From: Nonomuraea rubra
Lineage (GTDB): Bacteria; Actinomycetota; Actinomycetes; Streptosporangiales; Streptosporangiaceae
DNA: 64,000 nt
Assembly (NCBI RefSeq): GCF_014207985.1
Contig: NZ_JACHMI010000001.1
Location: 8,601,001 to 8,665,000 of the forward strand
Direction: 5' to 3'
The notes beneath the pieces were generated by a model, which had not been told where the DNA came from, ran no database searches, and saw only the letters and a program-made list of their open reading frames with translations. Position 1 is the first letter of the stretch; the number at the start of each line of letters is the position of its first letter. Both the position numbers and the translations under genes were made by a program. This document shows, piece after piece, positions 42,861 through 51,861 of the stretch.

Positions 42861-42955
42861 CCTGACGTTCGGGCTGCCGGTGAGCCTATCGAGGAGAAGG
42901 CACAGCGGGGTAATCCACCGGATAATCCTCATGCAACTGTGAGACCGGAGGAAGA

Positions 42956-42991
42956 ATGGAGGAGGAAACACGGGATCGCCGGGAAGAGTGA
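42956..42991 (+). other. Possible 11-codon leader ORF before ald
   Basis: ATG 42956 is preceded by GGAGGAAGA and encodes MEEETRDRREE, ending four bases before the alanine dehydrogenase ATG. The spacing would allow coupled translation. Translation is not proven. Confidence 0.3.
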
Positions 42992-42995
42992 CGGC

Positions 42996-44111
42996 ATGAA
43001 GATCGGTGTGCCGCGAGAGGTCAAGAACAGCGAGTACCGGGTGGCGCTGACCCCCGCGGGGGTGCACGAGCTGGTCCGCCACGGACATCAGGTGCTGGTC
43101 GAGCGCGACGCGGGCGCGGGCTCCGCGATTCCCGACGCCGACTTCGCCGCCGCGGGCGCCGTCCTGGTGCCCGGCGCCGACGAGCTGTGGGGCGCGGCCG
43201 ACCTGGTCATGAAGGTCAAGGAGCCGGAGGCGGAGGAGTACCACCGGCTGCGCAAGGGACTGGTGCTGTTCACGTACCTGCATCTGGCCGCGTCGCGGCC
43301 GTGCACGCGGGCGCTGCTGGAGTCGGGCTGCACCGCCGTCGCCTACGAGACGGTCCAGACGGCCGGCGGCGCGCTGCCGCTGCTGGCGCCCATGTCGGAG
43401 GTGGCGGGGCGGCTGGCGCCGCAGGTGGGCGCCTACCACCTGATGCGCTCGGCGGGCGGCAGGGGCGTGCTCATGGGCGGGGTGTCCGGGGTGCGCGCGG
43501 CGCACGTGGTGGTGATCGGGGCCGGGGTCTCCGGCATGAACGCCGCCGCGATCGCCCTCGGCATGCAGGCCGAGGTGGTGCTGCTCGACATGAACCTGGA
43601 CAAGCTGCGCCAGGCCGACCTGATCTACCAGGGCCACTGCCAGACGGTCGCCTCCAACACGCTGGAGATCGAACGCGCGGTGCTGGAGGCCGACCTGGTC
43701 ATCGGCGCGGTCCTCGTGCCGGGCGCCAAGGCGCCGACGCTGGTCGGCAACGACCTGGTCAGCCGGATGAAGCCGGGCTCGGTGCTGGTGGACATCTCGA
43801 TCGACCAGGGCGGCTGCTTCGAGGACTCGCGGCCGACCACGCACGAGGAGCCGACGTACCGGGTGCACGACTCGATCTTCTACTGCGTGGCCAACATGCC
43901 GGGCGCGGTGCCGCACACCTCGACGTTCGCGCTGACGAACGTGACGCTCCCGTACGCGCTGGCCATCGCCGACCTGGGCTGGCAGCGCGCGATGCGCGAG
44001 GACCCCGCGCTGGCGCTCGGCCTGAACACGCACGAGGGCCGGGTGACCAGCCGCCCCGTGGCCGAGGCGCACGGGCTGGAGTGGACGCCGCCGCGGGACG
44101 TGCTCGCCTGA
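42996..44111 (+). CDS. ald: Alanine dehydrogenase
   Basis: This 371-residue enzyme reversibly oxidises L-alanine to pyruvate and ammonia with NAD. Residues match the known family exactly: R15, K75 in MKVKEP and H96 in TYLHLA for substrate binding, GAGVSG (175-180) and D198 for NAD, and D270 in VDISIDQGG as catalytic Asp. ATG 42996 gives the standard length. It lies between two unrelated genes and has a leader ORF and hairpin terminator of its own. Confidence 0.97.
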   Translation: MKIGVPREVKNSEYRVALTPAGVHELVRHGHQVLVERDAGAGSAIPDADFAAAGAVLVPGADELWGAADLVMKVKEPEAEEYHRLRKGLVLFTYLHLAASRPCTRALLESGCTAVAYETVQTAGGALPLLAPMSEVAGRLAPQVGAYHLMRSAGGRGVLMGGVSGVRAAHVVVIGAGVSGMNAAAIALGMQAEVVLLDMNLDKLRQADLIYQGHCQTVASNTLEIERAVLEADLVIGAVLVPGAKAPTLVGNDLVSRMKPGSVLVDISIDQGGCFEDSRPTTHEEPTYRVHDSIFYCVANMPGAVPHTSTFALTNVTLPYALAIADLGWQRAMREDPALALGLNTHEGRVTSRPVAEAHGLEWTPPRDVLA

Positions 44112-44160
44112 GCGGATTCTCCGCCGCCTCTGGGCATCCCGCACCCCAAGAGTTACGCTA

Positions 44161-44177
44161 AGTAGCGATCAGCTACT
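44161..44177. promoter_or_regulatory. Small perfect inverted repeat after ald
   Basis: AGTAGC-GATCA-GCTACT forms a 17-bp dyad 50 bp downstream of the ald stop. It could be a protein-binding site or a minor hairpin; no nearby promoter is evident. Confidence 0.3.
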
Positions 44178-44240
44178 CACCGTGATGAACAGGGTGGTGA
44201 TGTCCCCCTGCGCACGCGGCGAGGGCCGACCTGGAACGTG

Positions 44241-44272
44241 CGTCAGGGCCCGGCGGGGGCCAGGCCCTGACG
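44241..44272. terminator. Bidirectional hairpin terminator between ald and DUF3105 gene
   Basis: CGTCAGGGCC (44241-44250) pairs with GGCCCTGACG (44263-44272) over 12 nt. The position between the convergent gene ends, 15 bp beyond the DUF3105 stop, supports termination on both strands. Confidence 0.7.
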
Positions 44273-44286
44273 TCCTTCCGGTTCCG

Positions 44287-45000
44287 CTACTGCTGCTGGG
44301 AGGGGCTGGCCGACGGGGAGAGCGTCTCCATCGGCGCCTGCTGCTGGTTCGTGGGCTCGGGCGGCAGCGGCGCCTGGTCGGCCGTGGTGGTGATCGCGTC
44401 CGTGCCGCCGCAGGTGGCGCCCGGCTCGGGGGTGTCAGGCCCGTTCTGGTAGCGCTTGATGAACGCGCCGAGCTTCGGGTCGGCCGGATCGGTCAGCTTG
44501 AGCTGGTGCCCCCAGGAGGAGACCACGATCGGGGACGGCAGGTTGGGGAACGGGCTCATGAGCATGTAGTCCTGCTGCCCGGTGGAGCCCGCGACCTCCT
44601 TCAGCTGGTCCACCTGCGCCTTGGGCAGGTCGGGGCGGTAGGTGATCCAGACCGCGCCGTGCTCCAGCGAGTGCACCGCGTGCTCGCTGTGAATGGGCTT
44701 GTCATAGATCGCGCACTGCTGCCAGTAGTTGTTGTGCTCACCACCCACCGGCGGCGTCTCCTTGTACGAGACCGTGTTCCAGACGTGCTGCCCGGCCTCG
44801 TACTTGACGCTGGTGACCGCGTCGAGCGAGGTCTTCCTGCTCTGGTCGATCAGGTAGAAGCCGACCAGGCCGACGAGCACCACGATGATGAGCCCGCCCG
44901 TGCCCCACATCAGCAGTGCGGCGCGGCGTTGTTTGCGCTTCTGCTCGGCGCGCAGCCTCTGCAGGTTCTCGCGCCTCGCCTGCGCCTTCTCCTTCGTCAT
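44287..45000 (-). CDS. DUF3105 membrane-anchored protein
   Basis: A 237-residue protein from ATG 45000 with a GGAGGG site. A charged N-terminal segment (AQARRENLQRLRAEQKRKQRR) precedes one membrane helix (ALLMWGTGGLIIVVLVGLVGFYLI). The extracytoplasmic part is DUF3105: TPPVGGEHNNYWQQCAIYDKPI and HSLEHGAVWITYRP contain the conserved His residues and Cys. It faces the DUF305 gene across a shared divergent promoter region, an arrangement common in actinomycetes; function is unproven, with metal or redox stress as the usual guess. The C-terminus is Gln-rich. Confidence 0.88.
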   Translation of the reverse strand: MTKEKAQARRENLQRLRAEQKRKQRRAALLMWGTGGLIIVVLVGLVGFYLIDQSRKTSLDAVTSVKYEAGQHVWNTVSYKETPPVGGEHNNYWQQCAIYDKPIHSEHAVHSLEHGAVWITYRPDLPKAQVDQLKEVAGSTGQQDYMLMSPFPNLPSPIVVSSWGHQLKLTDPADPKLGAFIKRYQNGPDTPEPGATCGGTDAITTTADQAPLPPEPTNQQQAPMETLSPSASPSQQQ

Positions 45001-45117
45001 CGTCCCTCCATCGGCGTACCAACTCCGGGTCACCCTATGCCCTGCGGGCGTATGCGGAGAATAAGCCCCGCATAAGGGTCCGATCACGGCTCCGCAGGTG
45101 GGTACGCTGGAGCCGCC

Positions 45118-45759
45118 ATGGAAAAGCCGGTGAGAAGACCCGTCCTGATCATCTGCGGCGTGCTGGTGCTCGCCGTGGCCGCGTTCCTGCTGTTCGGCAG
45201 GGGTGGCACGCCCGGCGACAGCTCGCCGGAGGCCGGGTTCGCCCGCGACATGGCCACGCACCACGCCCAGGCGGTCGACATGGCGTTCATCATCAGGGAC
45301 AAGGGCCCCGCCAAGGAGATCAGGAGCCTGGCCTTCGACATCATCAACACCCAGGCCAACCAGCGCGGCATGTTCCAGGGCTGGCTGCAGCAGTGGGAGC
45401 TGAGCCAGGCGACCGACCAGCGGCCGATGGCCTGGATGAGCGGCCACGGGCACGGCGCCACGCCGTCCGCCTCCGCCACGCCGGGGGTGATGCCGGGCAT
45501 GGCCTCGGCCGCCGAGCTGGCCGAGCTCAGGCAGGCGCAGGGCACGCAGGCCGAGGTGCTGTTCCTGCAGCTCATGATCCGCCACCATGAAGGCGGCGTG
45601 CAGATGGCCGAGGGGCTCCTCTCGCTGTCCACGCGCAGCGAGGTGGTCAGCATGGCACAGAAGATCGTCGACGGGCAGAGCGGGGAGATCAAGCTCATGA
45701 CGGAGCTGCTGGAGCAGCGGGGCGCGCGGCCCTACCCGTCGATACTCAAGAGCCAGTAG
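45118..45759 (+). CDS. DUF305 family exported protein
   Basis: A 213-residue protein with one N-terminal membrane helix (PVLIICGVLVLAVAAFLLF). Two copies of the DUF305 half-motif occur: FARDMATHHAQAVDMA (41-56) and QLMIRHHEGGVQMAEG (about 153-168). Each has a His pair and Met residues, which are plausible metal ligands on the outer face of the membrane. A Ser/Ala/Thr linker with HGHG separates the halves. It is divergent from the DUF3105 gene and only two bases before the FAD oxidoreductase start, so the latter is likely co-translated. Confidence 0.9.
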   Translation: MEKPVRRPVLIICGVLVLAVAAFLLFGRGGTPGDSSPEAGFARDMATHHAQAVDMAFIIRDKGPAKEIRSLAFDIINTQANQRGMFQGWLQQWELSQATDQRPMAWMSGHGHGATPSASATPGVMPGMASAAELAELRQAQGTQAEVLFLQLMIRHHEGGVQMAEGLLSLSTRSEVVSMAQKIVDGQSGEIKLMTELLEQRGARPYPSILKSQ

Positions 45760-45761
45760 CG

Positions 45762-47162
45762 GTGGGCGCCGACGCGGTCGTCGTGGGGTCGGGCCCCAAC
45801 GGGCTGATGGCCGCGGTCATGCTGGCCCGCGCCGGGCGCGAGGTGCTGCTGCTGGAGGCGGCCGACCGGTTCGGCGGCGGGCTGCGGTCCGGCGAGCTGA
45901 CGCTGCCGGGGCGCGTGCACGACCTGGGCGCGACCGTGATGGCGATGGCGCTGGCCTCCCCCGCGTTCCGCGCTCTGGACCTCAAGGGCGTCGAGTTCGC
46001 CCATCCGCCGGTGGCCGCCGCCCATCCGCTCGACGGGCGGCCCGCCGTGCTGGTGCACCGCGACGTGCGGCGTACCGCCGACGGGCTGGGGCCCGACCGG
46101 GCCGCCTGGACGGCCACCGTGGGGGCGGCGGTGCGGGCGGGGCTCCCGCTGGTGGACCTGCTGCTCAAGCCGCTGGGGCCGTGGCCGGCCAGTCCGGAGG
46201 TGTTCGCCAGGGCCGCCAGGTTCGGGCTGGCGGCGGCGCTGCCCGCCACGACGTTCGCCCGCGGGGCGTTCCGCACCGTGGAGGCGCGGGCGCTGATCGC
46301 GGGCATGTCCGCGCACTCCATGCTGGACCTGCGCTCCCCCATCTCGGCCGGTTACGGGTTGCTGCTGGCGGTCCTGGCCCACCTGGTGGGCTGGCCGGTG
46401 GTGCGGGGCGGGTCGCAGGTGCTGGCCGACGCGCTCGTGGCCGAGCTCAGGTCGCTGGGCGGGGAGGCGGTGAGCGGGCACCGCGTACGGCGGCTGGAGG
46501 AGCTGGACGCGCCCGTCGTCGTGCTCGACGTGACGCCCAGGCAGCTGCTCGCGATGGCCGACCTGCCGGACGGGTACCGGCGGCGGCTGGAGCGCTTCCG
46601 GTACGGGCCCGGCGTGTTCAAGCTGGACTGGGCGCTGGACGGGCCGGTGCCGTGGCGGGATCCGGCGGTGGCGTCGGCGGGCACGGTGCACCTGGGCGGG
46701 ACCCTGGAGGAGATCGCGCTCAGCGAGGCCGAGACGGTGGCCGGGCGGGTGTCCCCCCGGCCGTACGTGCTGCTGGTCCAGCCGTACGCGGCCGATCCGA
46801 CGCGGGGCGGGCACACCCTGTACGCCTACTGCCACGTCCCGCACGGCTCCCGGGCGGACATGACGGACGCCATCGAGACGCAGATCGAGCGGTACGCCCC
46901 GGGCTTCCGTGACCGGGTGCTGGCCAGGCACGCGATGGGGCCGGCGGCGCTGGAGGCGGACAATCCCAATCTGGTGGGCGGGGACCTCGGGGGCGGGCTG
47001 GCCAGCCTGACGCAGTTCCTCCGCCGGCCCGTCTGGTCGCCCGCCCCGTGGCGCACGCCGCTGCCGGGGGTGTTCCTCTGCTCGGCCTCGACGCCGCCGG
47101 GGCCGAGCGTGCACGGGATGGGCGGCTGGCAGGCCGCCCGCCTGGCCCTGCGCCACCACTGA
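45762..47162 (+). CDS. FAD-dependent NAD(P)-type oxidoreductase (phytoene desaturase-like)
   Basis: This 466-residue protein starts at GTG 45762. The FAD-binding dinucleotide motif is VVGSGPNGLMAAVMLARAG (7-25), followed by LLEAADRFGGGLRSGEL. A C-terminal GMGGWQAARLAL segment, FLCSASTPPGPSVHG, matches the carotenoid isomerase/desaturase superfamily (NAD(P)/FAD oxidoreductases annotated as phytoene dehydrogenase-like). No carotenoid gene is beside it, so the substrate is open. It is probably translated with the DUF305 gene. Confidence 0.85.
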   Translation: MGADAVVVGSGPNGLMAAVMLARAGREVLLLEAADRFGGGLRSGELTLPGRVHDLGATVMAMALASPAFRALDLKGVEFAHPPVAAAHPLDGRPAVLVHRDVRRTADGLGPDRAAWTATVGAAVRAGLPLVDLLLKPLGPWPASPEVFARAARFGLAAALPATTFARGAFRTVEARALIAGMSAHSMLDLRSPISAGYGLLLAVLAHLVGWPVVRGGSQVLADALVAELRSLGGEAVSGHRVRRLEELDAPVVVLDVTPRQLLAMADLPDGYRRRLERFRYGPGVFKLDWALDGPVPWRDPAVASAGTVHLGGTLEEIALSEAETVAGRVSPRPYVLLVQPYAADPTRGGHTLYAYCHVPHGSRADMTDAIETQIERYAPGFRDRVLARHAMGPAALEADNPNLVGGDLGGGLASLTQFLRRPVWSPAPWRTPLPGVFLCSASTPPGPSVHGMGGWQAARLALRHH

Positions 47163-47204
47163 CCGGCCTGCGGGCCCCACCGACCCTGTGCCGCCGCCAG
47201 GCCG

Positions 47205-47240
47205 CGCCCGGCCCCGCGCCATCGCCCGGCGCCGCGCCGT
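47205..47240. repeat. Two 18-nt tandem repeats between convergent genes
   Basis: Units 47205-47222 and 47223-47240 differ at two positions (CGCCCGGC-type core). They lie in the 87-bp gap between the oxidoreductase and threonine aldolase genes. Confidence 0.6.
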
Positions 47241-47249
47241 CGCCGAGTC

Positions 47250-48302
47250 TCAGCGGCGGGTGTCGGTCATCTCCTCGGCGAGGGCGGCCGCGAAGGCGTC
47301 CACGTCCTCCTCCGTCGTGTCGAACGCGCACATCCACCGCACCTCCCCGTCCGTCCAGTCGTAGAACTTGTACCGCTTGCGCAGCCGGGCGGCCACGTCC
47401 TCCGGCAGCACCGCGAACACGGCGTTGGCCTCGACCGCCCTGGCCACCCGCACGCCGGGAACCCCTTCGACCGCCTGGGCCAGCCGCCGCGCCATCTCGT
47501 TGGCCCGGCGGGCGTTGCGCAGCCACAGGTCGCCCGACAGCAGCGCCTCGAACTGCGCCGACACGAACCGCATCTTCGACGAGAGCTGCATGAACGTCTT
47601 GCGCAGGTAGTCGACCCCGGTGGCCGCGTCCGGGTCGAGCACGACGACGGCCTCGCCGTACATGAGGCCGATCTTCGTACCGCCGAAGGAGAGCACGTCC
47701 ACGCCCGCGTCGGTGGTCAGGGCGCGCATGGGGACGCCGAGCGCGGCGGCGGCGTTGGTGAGCCGGGAGCCGTCGAGGTGCACGCGCAGGCCCAGGTCGT
47801 GGGCGTGCGCGCAGATCGCGGCGATCTCGTCGGCGGTGTAGACGGTGCCGAGCTCGGTGGTGTTCGAGATCGAGACCACCTTCGGCTGGGCCCGGTGCAC
47901 GTCGCCGAAGCCCCAGGCCTGGCGGTCGATCAGCTCGGGGGTCAGCTTGCCGTCGGGCGTGGGGACGGTGAGCAGCTTGATGCCGGCCGCCACCTCGGGC
48001 GCGCCGCCCTCGTCGGTGTTGATGTGGGCGCTCTCGGCGCAGATGACCGCCTCCCACTGCGCGGTCATGGAGCGCAGGGAGACGACGTTGGCGGCGGTGC
48101 CGTTGAACACCGGCCAGGCCTGCGCCCGCTCGCCGAAGTGCCGCTGGAAGACCTCCTGCATGGCCTCGGTGTAGACGTCGTCGCCGTAGGAGGTCTGGTG
48201 GCCGCCGTTCGCGGTGACGATGGCCTGGAGGATCTCGGGGTGCACCCCGGCGTAGTTGTCGCTGGCGAAGGCCTTGAGCCGGGGGTCGTGCCGGGGGTTC
48301 AA
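47250..48302 (-). CDS. Low-specificity threonine aldolase-like PLP enzyme
   Basis: This 350-residue fold-type I PLP enzyme starts at TTG 48302, overlapping the stop of the SDR gene (TTGA). K210 in SFGGTKIG is the Schiff-base Lys; D177 in VHLDGSRL stacks on the ring; H93 in AESAHIN is the catalytic base. The fold matches threonine aldolases/beta-eliminating lyases that split L-threonine into glycine and acetaldehyde. As the last gene of a coupled three-gene operon with a DUF6421 protein it may have a special substrate. Confidence 0.85.
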   Translation of the reverse strand: MNPRHDPRLKAFASDNYAGVHPEILQAIVTANGGHQTSYGDDVYTEAMQEVFQRHFGERAQAWPVFNGTAANVVSLRSMTAQWEAVICAESAHINTDEGGAPEVAAGIKLLTVPTPDGKLTPELIDRQAWGFGDVHRAQPKVVSISNTTELGTVYTADEIAAICAHAHDLGLRVHLDGSRLTNAAAALGVPMRALTTDAGVDVLSFGGTKIGLMYGEAVVVLDPDAATGVDYLRKTFMQLSSKMRFVSAQFEALLSGDLWLRNARRANEMARRLAQAVEGVPGVRVARAVEANAVFAVLPEDVAARLRKRYKFYDWTDGEVRWMCAFDTTEEDVDAFAAALAEEMTDTRR

Positions 48303-48928
48303 GAAGTGAGGTCCAATCGTGTGCCGTTGAGCTCGGCGGCGGGGCGGTCGTAGAGGCCGCCGATGGCCGCCGCCAGGTCGTTGACGTCGGTGAAGCCGGG
48401 GAACTTGCCGTCGGGATTCTCGGCGCGCATGGCGTCGTTCACCAGGGCCTTGACGACGAGGATGGTCGCCGCGCTGGAGGTGTCCTTCAGCGCGTCGGCG
48501 AGGGAGAGCGTCCAGGCCTCCGCCGCCGCCTTGGCCGCCGCGTAGACGGCTCCGCCGGCGCTCGGCCGCTGCGCCGCGCGGGCGGAGACGATCACGAAGC
48601 GGCCGTTGTCGCTGCGGCGCAGCAGCGGCTCGAACGCCAGCGAGACGTGCTGGAGGGTGCGGATCAGCAGGTCGTGCAGGGCGTCCCAGTCGTCGAGGCT
48701 GGTCTCGGCGAACGACCTGCCGCCGCGCCAGCCGCCGACCAGGTGCACCACGCCGTCCACGCGGCCGTGCTCGCGCTCGACGCGATCGGCCAGCTCCTGG
48801 ACGGCGGCGCGGTCGAGCAGGTCCACGTCCTGCTTGTCCACACCGATCACGGTGTGCCCCCGTTTCCGGAAATATCCGGATACGGCGTCACCTGTAGGCC
48901 CTCCGGCCCCGGTAACCAGAATGATCAT
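48299..48928 (-). CDS. Short-chain dehydrogenase/reductase
   Basis: A 209-residue Rossmann protein. The cofactor loop is TGAGGPTG (6-13), DKQD near residue 31 suggests NAD preference, and Tyr129 with Lys133 in VYAAAKAAAEA forms the catalytic pair, with Ser115 in IVSARAAQ. It is a short SDR without the C-terminal extension. Its start overlaps the stop of the DUF6421 gene and its stop overlaps the aldolase start, so all three genes are translated together. The substrate is unknown. Confidence 0.88.
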   Translation of the reverse strand: MIILVTGAGGPTGDAVSGYFRKRGHTVIGVDKQDVDLLDRAAVQELADRVEREHGRVDGVVHLVGGWRGGRSFAETSLDDWDALHDLLIRTLQHVSLAFEPLLRRSDNGRFVIVSARAAQRPSAGGAVYAAAKAAAEAWTLSLADALKDTSSAATILVVKALVNDAMRAENPDGKFPGFTDVNDLAAAIGGLYDRPAAELNGTRLDLTS

Positions 48929-51048
48929 GCTCGGAGTCCCTTAGTCGATTCGACCACGTCCGTCAGCTTACGGCGCAGCGCCTCGTAGAACATGCTGAGC
49001 GGGAACTCGTCCGGCAGCACCGCGTCCACCTTGGCCTTCTGCTCCTCCGGCAGCGCCTCGACGCCCTTGGCCCAGGTCGAGCCCGGGTGCGGCGCGACGT
49101 ACGCGCTGACCAGCTCGTACGCCGCCAGCCAGTGCGCCAGCTTGGACCGGTCGATGCTGTCGCGATACAGCTTCTCGACCTCCCCGCGCAGGTCGGCCAC
49201 CCCGTCGGCGACCCGCTCCCAGTCGATCGTGAGCCGGTTGTCGGTCCACCGGACGACGTCGTTGCGGTGCAGGTAGGCGAACAGGAGCTGCCCGCCCAGC
49301 CCGTCGTAGTTCCGCACCCGCTCCCCGGTGACGGGGAACCGGAACAGCCGGTCGAACAGGATCGCCGTCTGGACGTACCGGGCGTACGGCACTCCCCGCC
49401 GCTCCAGCTCCACGGCCTCGCCGAACGCGGTCAGGTCGCAGCGCAGCTCCTCCAGCGCGTACAGCCAGTACGGCATCCGCTGCTTGATCATGAACGGGTC
49501 GAACGGCAGGTCGCCGTGGCTGTGCGTGCGGTCGTGCACCAGGTCCCAGAGCACGAACGTGTCCTGCGCCAGCCGCTGCGAGGCCAGCAGCCGCTCGGCG
49601 TCCGGCGGCAGGTCCAGCCGCAGCGTCTCGACGGCGGCCCTGGACACCCGCCTGAACCTGGCGGCCTCGCGGTCGGCGAAGATCCCGCCCCAGGTGAACC
49701 TCGCGGGCGCCTGCCGCACCGCCACCGTCTCGGGGAACAGCACGGCCGAGTGCGTGTCGTAGCCGGAGGTGAAGTCCTCGAACGCGATCGGCACGAACAT
49801 CGGGTTGTCGTAGCCGCCCGCCTCCAGCTCGGCCAGCCAGCCGGGCCAGATCGTACGGATCCAGACGGCTTCGAGGTTGCGGGACGGGTTGCCGTTCTGC
49901 GTGTACATGGGGAACACCACGACGTGCTCCAGGCCGTCCTCGCGCTGGGTGTCGGGGTGGAAGAGGTCGAGCGAGTCGAGGAAGTCGGGCACGCCGAGGT
50001 CCTGCGCGGCCCACTTGCCCAGGTCGTCCTGGACGGCCTGGAGGTAGGCGGCGTCGTGCGGGAAATGTCCTGAAATTTCGCCTACCTGCTGCGCGATCCG
50101 CTCCACCAGGACCTTGGCCCGCTCCTTGGCCTCCGCCGGCACGGAGCCGTCCTTGACCTGCAGCGGCCGCAGCTCCTCCACGGTCTCCTTCAGCCGGGCG
50201 AACAGCGTGGCCTTGCCCTCGCCGGCGGCCCTGCCGATCACCTCACCGCGAGCCTCACCGGCGAGCTCGCCGGTGGTCTCGTGGCGAGCCGCGCCCGCGG
50301 GTTCGCCACCGGGGAGCCTGGCGGCCCAGGTGATCACGTTCTGCCAGAGCACGCGGTGGTCGTGGTCCTCGATGGAGTCGTCGCCGAACAGGTCGGAGTC
50401 GGCGAACACCACGACCCGCCCGCGCCCGTGCCGCAGCGCCACGGCCAGCGGCTCCCCGGCCGGGTCGGCCGCCGCCGAGGTGGCGAAGAGCACTTCCGCC
50501 CCCTCCGCCACCAGCGTGCCCGCGCGGTAGAAGCAGGCCGTCCGCACCCCGGCCAGCAGGCCGGAGCCGCTGGAACGTTCCCCCAGCACCCAGGTGGCCA
50601 CGTCCCGGTAGGCGTGCCGGGGGTCGCGCACGGTGGTGTGCCGGACGTCCACGCCGAACCGGGCGAGCAGCTCGCGCAGGTTGTTGCCGTACTTGTCCTG
50701 CTCCTCCTCGGCCAGCACGACCAGCCCGCCGCCCGCCGCCACGAAGGACTCGACGGCGTCGAGCTCGGCGGCGGTCAGGACGGGGCTGCCCTCACCGGTC
50801 GTGCGCTCCCACGTGCCGCTCGACGGGTGAGCGATCACCAGGACGTCCTGGTCCGCCAGCGCCTCGGGACCGAGCGGCCCCGTCGTGTGCACGCCGACCG
50901 TGTGCCCCAGGTGCCGCAGCAGCCCGGCCGCGCGGGCGTAGCTGGTGTCGTCGGGATGGGCGGGGTTGACGGACTCGGCCAGCTCGCGCCGGATGGTCCA
51001 CGACTCGCTGTGAGCCTCGTCGAACAGCACCTTGGGGAACGATCGCAT
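48925..51048 (-). CDS. DUF6421-type protein with N-terminal DUF4350/ThuA-like domain
   Basis: A 707-residue protein from ATG 51048 with an AGGAG site. Residues 1-255 have a flavodoxin/glutamine amidotransferase-like fold (KVLFDEAHSESWTI, DVLVIAHPSSGTWER, GGGLVVLAEEEQDKYGNN, GRVVVFADSDLFGDD), as in DUF4350 proteins. A low-complexity linker with repeated E/A/G blocks (about 255-285) leads to a large C-terminal domain (about 290-700) that I match to DUF6421 (HVVVFPMYTQNGNPSRNLEAVW, LWDLVHDRTHSHGDLPFDPFM). DUF6421 is usually found without this N-terminal domain, as I recall, so this may be a fusion. HDRTHSH suggests a metal site. Function is unknown; operon partners are an SDR and an aldolase-like enzyme. 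Confidence 0.75.
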   Translation of the reverse strand: MRSFPKVLFDEAHSESWTIRRELAESVNPAHPDDTSYARAAGLLRHLGHTVGVHTTGPLGPEALADQDVLVIAHPSSGTWERTTGEGSPVLTAAELDAVESFVAAGGGLVVLAEEEQDKYGNNLRELLARFGVDVRHTTVRDPRHAYRDVATWVLGERSSGSGLLAGVRTACFYRAGTLVAEGAEVLFATSAAADPAGEPLAVALRHGRGRVVVFADSDLFGDDSIEDHDHRVLWQNVITWAARLPGGEPAGAARHETTGELAGEARGEVIGRAAGEGKATLFARLKETVEELRPLQVKDGSVPAEAKERAKVLVERIAQQVGEISGHFPHDAAYLQAVQDDLGKWAAQDLGVPDFLDSLDLFHPDTQREDGLEHVVVFPMYTQNGNPSRNLEAVWIRTIWPGWLAELEAGGYDNPMFVPIAFEDFTSGYDTHSAVLFPETVAVRQAPARFTWGGIFADREAARFRRVSRAAVETLRLDLPPDAERLLASQRLAQDTFVLWDLVHDRTHSHGDLPFDPFMIKQRMPYWLYALEELRCDLTAFGEAVELERRGVPYARYVQTAILFDRLFRFPVTGERVRNYDGLGGQLLFAYLHRNDVVRWTDNRLTIDWERVADGVADLRGEVEKLYRDSIDRSKLAHWLAAYELVSAYVAPHPGSTWAKGVEALPEEQKAKVDAVLPDEFPLSMFYEALRRKLTDVVESTKGLRA

Positions 51049-51125
51049 GAAATATCTCCTGCATCTGCCACCTGATACAGGAAAATATACACATATTCAC
51101 GCCTTTGCCCGCTAGTCCCTCCCGG

Positions 51126-51782
51126 CTAGGCAGCCCCGGGCCGCACGACGCCCGTCTCGTACGCGAACACGACGGCCTGCGCCCGGTCGCGCAGGGACAG
51201 CTTCATCAGCACCCGGGCCACGTGCGTCTTGACCGTGGCCTCCCCGACGTACAGGTCCCCGGCGATCTCCGCGTTGGTGAGGCCGCGCGCCAGCAGCCGC
51301 AGCACCTCCAGCTCGCGCGGCGTCAGCTCGGCCAGCGCGGGCGACGGCACGGGCTCGGCGCGGCCCGCGAACGTGGCGATCACCCGGCTCGTCACGGCCG
51401 GGTCGAGCAGCGCGTCGCCGGAGTACACCACCCTGATCGCCTCCAGGAGCTGCTCCGGCGGCGACACCTTCAGCAGGAAGCCGCTGGTGCCGGCGCGCAG
51501 CGCGGCGTAGAGGTTCTCGTCGGTGTCGAACGTGGTCAGCGTGATGACCTTGGGCGGCGAGGGGGTGTCGAGCAGTTCCCTGGCCGCCGCCAGCCCGTCG
51601 AGCCGGGGCATCGAGATGTCCATGAGGACGATGTCCGGCCGCGTACGCCTGGCCACGGCGACGGCCTCACGCCCGTCGGCCGCCTCCCCGACGACTTCCA
51701 TGCCGGGGTCGCTCTCGACGACCATGCGCAGCCCGGCCCTGACCATCGCCTGATCGTCGGCGATGACTATGCGAATGCCCAC
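51126..51782 (-). CDS. NarL/LuxR-family response regulator
   Basis: This 218-residue regulator has D9/D10 in IADDQAM, the phosphoacceptor D55 in VLMDISMP and Lys in FLLKVSP. The C-terminal LuxR HTH (about 148-205) reads LTPRELEVLRLLARGLTNAEIAGDL then ATVKTHVARVLMKL. No histidine kinase is encoded next to it in the window, so it is an orphan here. It lies between the DUF6421 gene and the Ser/Thr kinase gene, all on the minus strand. Confidence 0.92.
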   Translation of the reverse strand: MGIRIVIADDQAMVRAGLRMVVESDPGMEVVGEAADGREAVAVARRTRPDIVLMDISMPRLDGLAAARELLDTPSPPKVITLTTFDTDENLYAALRAGTSGFLLKVSPPEQLLEAIRVVYSGDALLDPAVTSRVIATFAGRAEPVPSPALAELTPRELEVLRLLARGLTNAEIAGDLYVGEATVKTHVARVLMKLSLRDRAQAVVFAYETGVVRPGAA

Positions 51783-51861
51783 ACGCGGAGGTTAGACGCC
51801 GGGTGCCTCCTTGAACACCGGGAGAACACCCGTGCCAAGCCGTACGCAAGTGAGTTCCAAG

